From assembly GCF_013055795.1 (NCBI RefSeq), contig NZ_JABETO010000010.1, forward strand, positions 1-64,000: a stretch of DNA of 64,000 nt, read 5' to 3'. Below the pieces are notes generated by a model. It saw only the letters and a list, made by a program, of their open reading frames with translations. It was not told where the DNA came from and made no database searches. Made by a program: the position numbers and the translations under genes. Of the stretch, positions 63,790-64,000 are shown piece after piece (the first letter of the stretch is position 1; each line of letters begins with the position of its first letter). The DNA is from Streptomyces sp. I05A-00742 (lineage in GTDB: Bacteria; Actinomycetota; Actinomycetes; Streptomycetales; Streptomycetaceae).

Positions 63790-63956
63790 CAGTGCACCCA
63801 CCGGTGGTGCCGGCCCATCGCCGCGATCCACTGCTGCGCCTCGGTGCGGTTCCCTGCGCGGGAGGCGGCGTAGTAGGCCTCCTTGATGCGGCGGCACTCC
63901 GCGCAGGGGGCTGGGCGGGGGGTGGGGGCCTTGGGCGGGAGGGCGGCCGAGGGCAT
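63789..63956 (-). CDS. Small protein with CxxC-helix motif, first gene of a coupled pair
   Basis: This 55-residue protein starts at ATG 63956 with AAGAGG upstream; a TTG at 63980 is the alternative. After a Pro-rich start it reads PCAECRRIKEAYYAASRAGN and ends in a helix (AEAQQWIAAMGRHHRWVH-like region) with several His. The CAEC plus terminal HH could bind zinc. It overlaps the following small gene by TGATG. Function is unknown. Confidence 0.55.
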   Translation of the reverse strand: MPSAALPPKAPTPRPAPCAECRRIKEAYYAASRAGNRTEAQQWIAAMGRHHRWVH

Positions 63957-64000
63957 GCGGGTACCTCTTCCGGTGGGCAATTACCTGGTGTGCTCCCAGC

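Overview
The window is a 64 kb piece of a high-GC actinobacterial chromosome, almost certainly Streptomyces. The evidence is the codon usage (strong third-position G/C), frequent GTG starts and 4-bp ATGA/GTGA gene overlaps, a chaplin, an LAXTG cell-wall protein, an Scr1-type XRE/DUF397 pair, a dynamin-like dynA-dynB pair beside ssbB, and the Streptomyces-specific DUF5994 and DUF1707 families. No insertion sequence, integrase, prophage or rRNA operon was seen. Most of the window looks like ordinary chromosome, with a small accessory patch at about 3.0-9.2 kb.

Layout. 0-3 kb: 3' part of a secreted GH84 N-acetylglucosaminidase. 3.0-9.2 kb: a patch of toxin-antitoxin-like and small regulatory genes (a vapBC-type pair, a zinc-ribbon protein, a serine hydrolase, an unlisted 44-residue membrane peptide between paired hairpins, an XRE/DUF397 pair, a winged-helix regulator behind a leader hairpin, a frameshifted antitoxin-toxin gene, an HNH nuclease). 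9.4-15.3 kb: an MscS channel, a regulator/SDR operon, an FBP-type zinc-finger protein, and a GH4 glycosidase coupled to an amino-sugar kinase.

15.7-26.2 kb is the most coherent system: membrane sensor (GlnX-like), solute-binding protein (GlnH-like), coiled-coil protein, PknG kinase, PP2C phosphatase, VWA protein, FHA protein and a group II truncated globin, all on the same strand and mostly tightly spaced. The first two and the kinase correspond to the mycobacterial GlnH-GlnX-PknG amino-acid sensing relay. Here the set is extended by a phosphatase, a phosphothreonine reader and a VWA protein, several of them carrying zinc ribbons.

26.3-35.6 kb (minus strand): hypothetical/thioesterase/EttA cluster, an LAETG-anchored thioester-domain adhesin, then ssbB, dynB and dynA, linked to sporulation septation and chromosome segregation. 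35.9-36.1 kb: tRNA-Arg(TCT), a strong terminator and a two-repeat type I-E-like CRISPR remnant without cas genes. 36.2-40.2 kb: two DUF5994 paralogues, small proteins, a quinone oxidoreductase and a dTDP-glucose 4,6-dehydratase. 40.7-48.1 kb: SNF2 helicase plus SWIM protein, a membrane Ser/Thr kinase, and a phosphoesterase coupled to a phosphopantetheinyl transferase. 48.2-51.0 kb: a chaplin, an FAD monooxygenase, and two crcB fluoride channel genes enclosing a deleted DUF190 gene. 51.1-55.5 kb: a LysR regulator divergent from sdhCAB. 55.5-64 kb: assorted chromosomal genes, including a frameshifted glycosyltransferase, an unusual GNAT fusion, a BKACE-type enzyme, two small secreted proteins and two coupled Cys-containing small genes at the right edge.

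Function assignments rest on reading motifs by eye. No database search was run, so orthologue names are judgements from motif and gene order.
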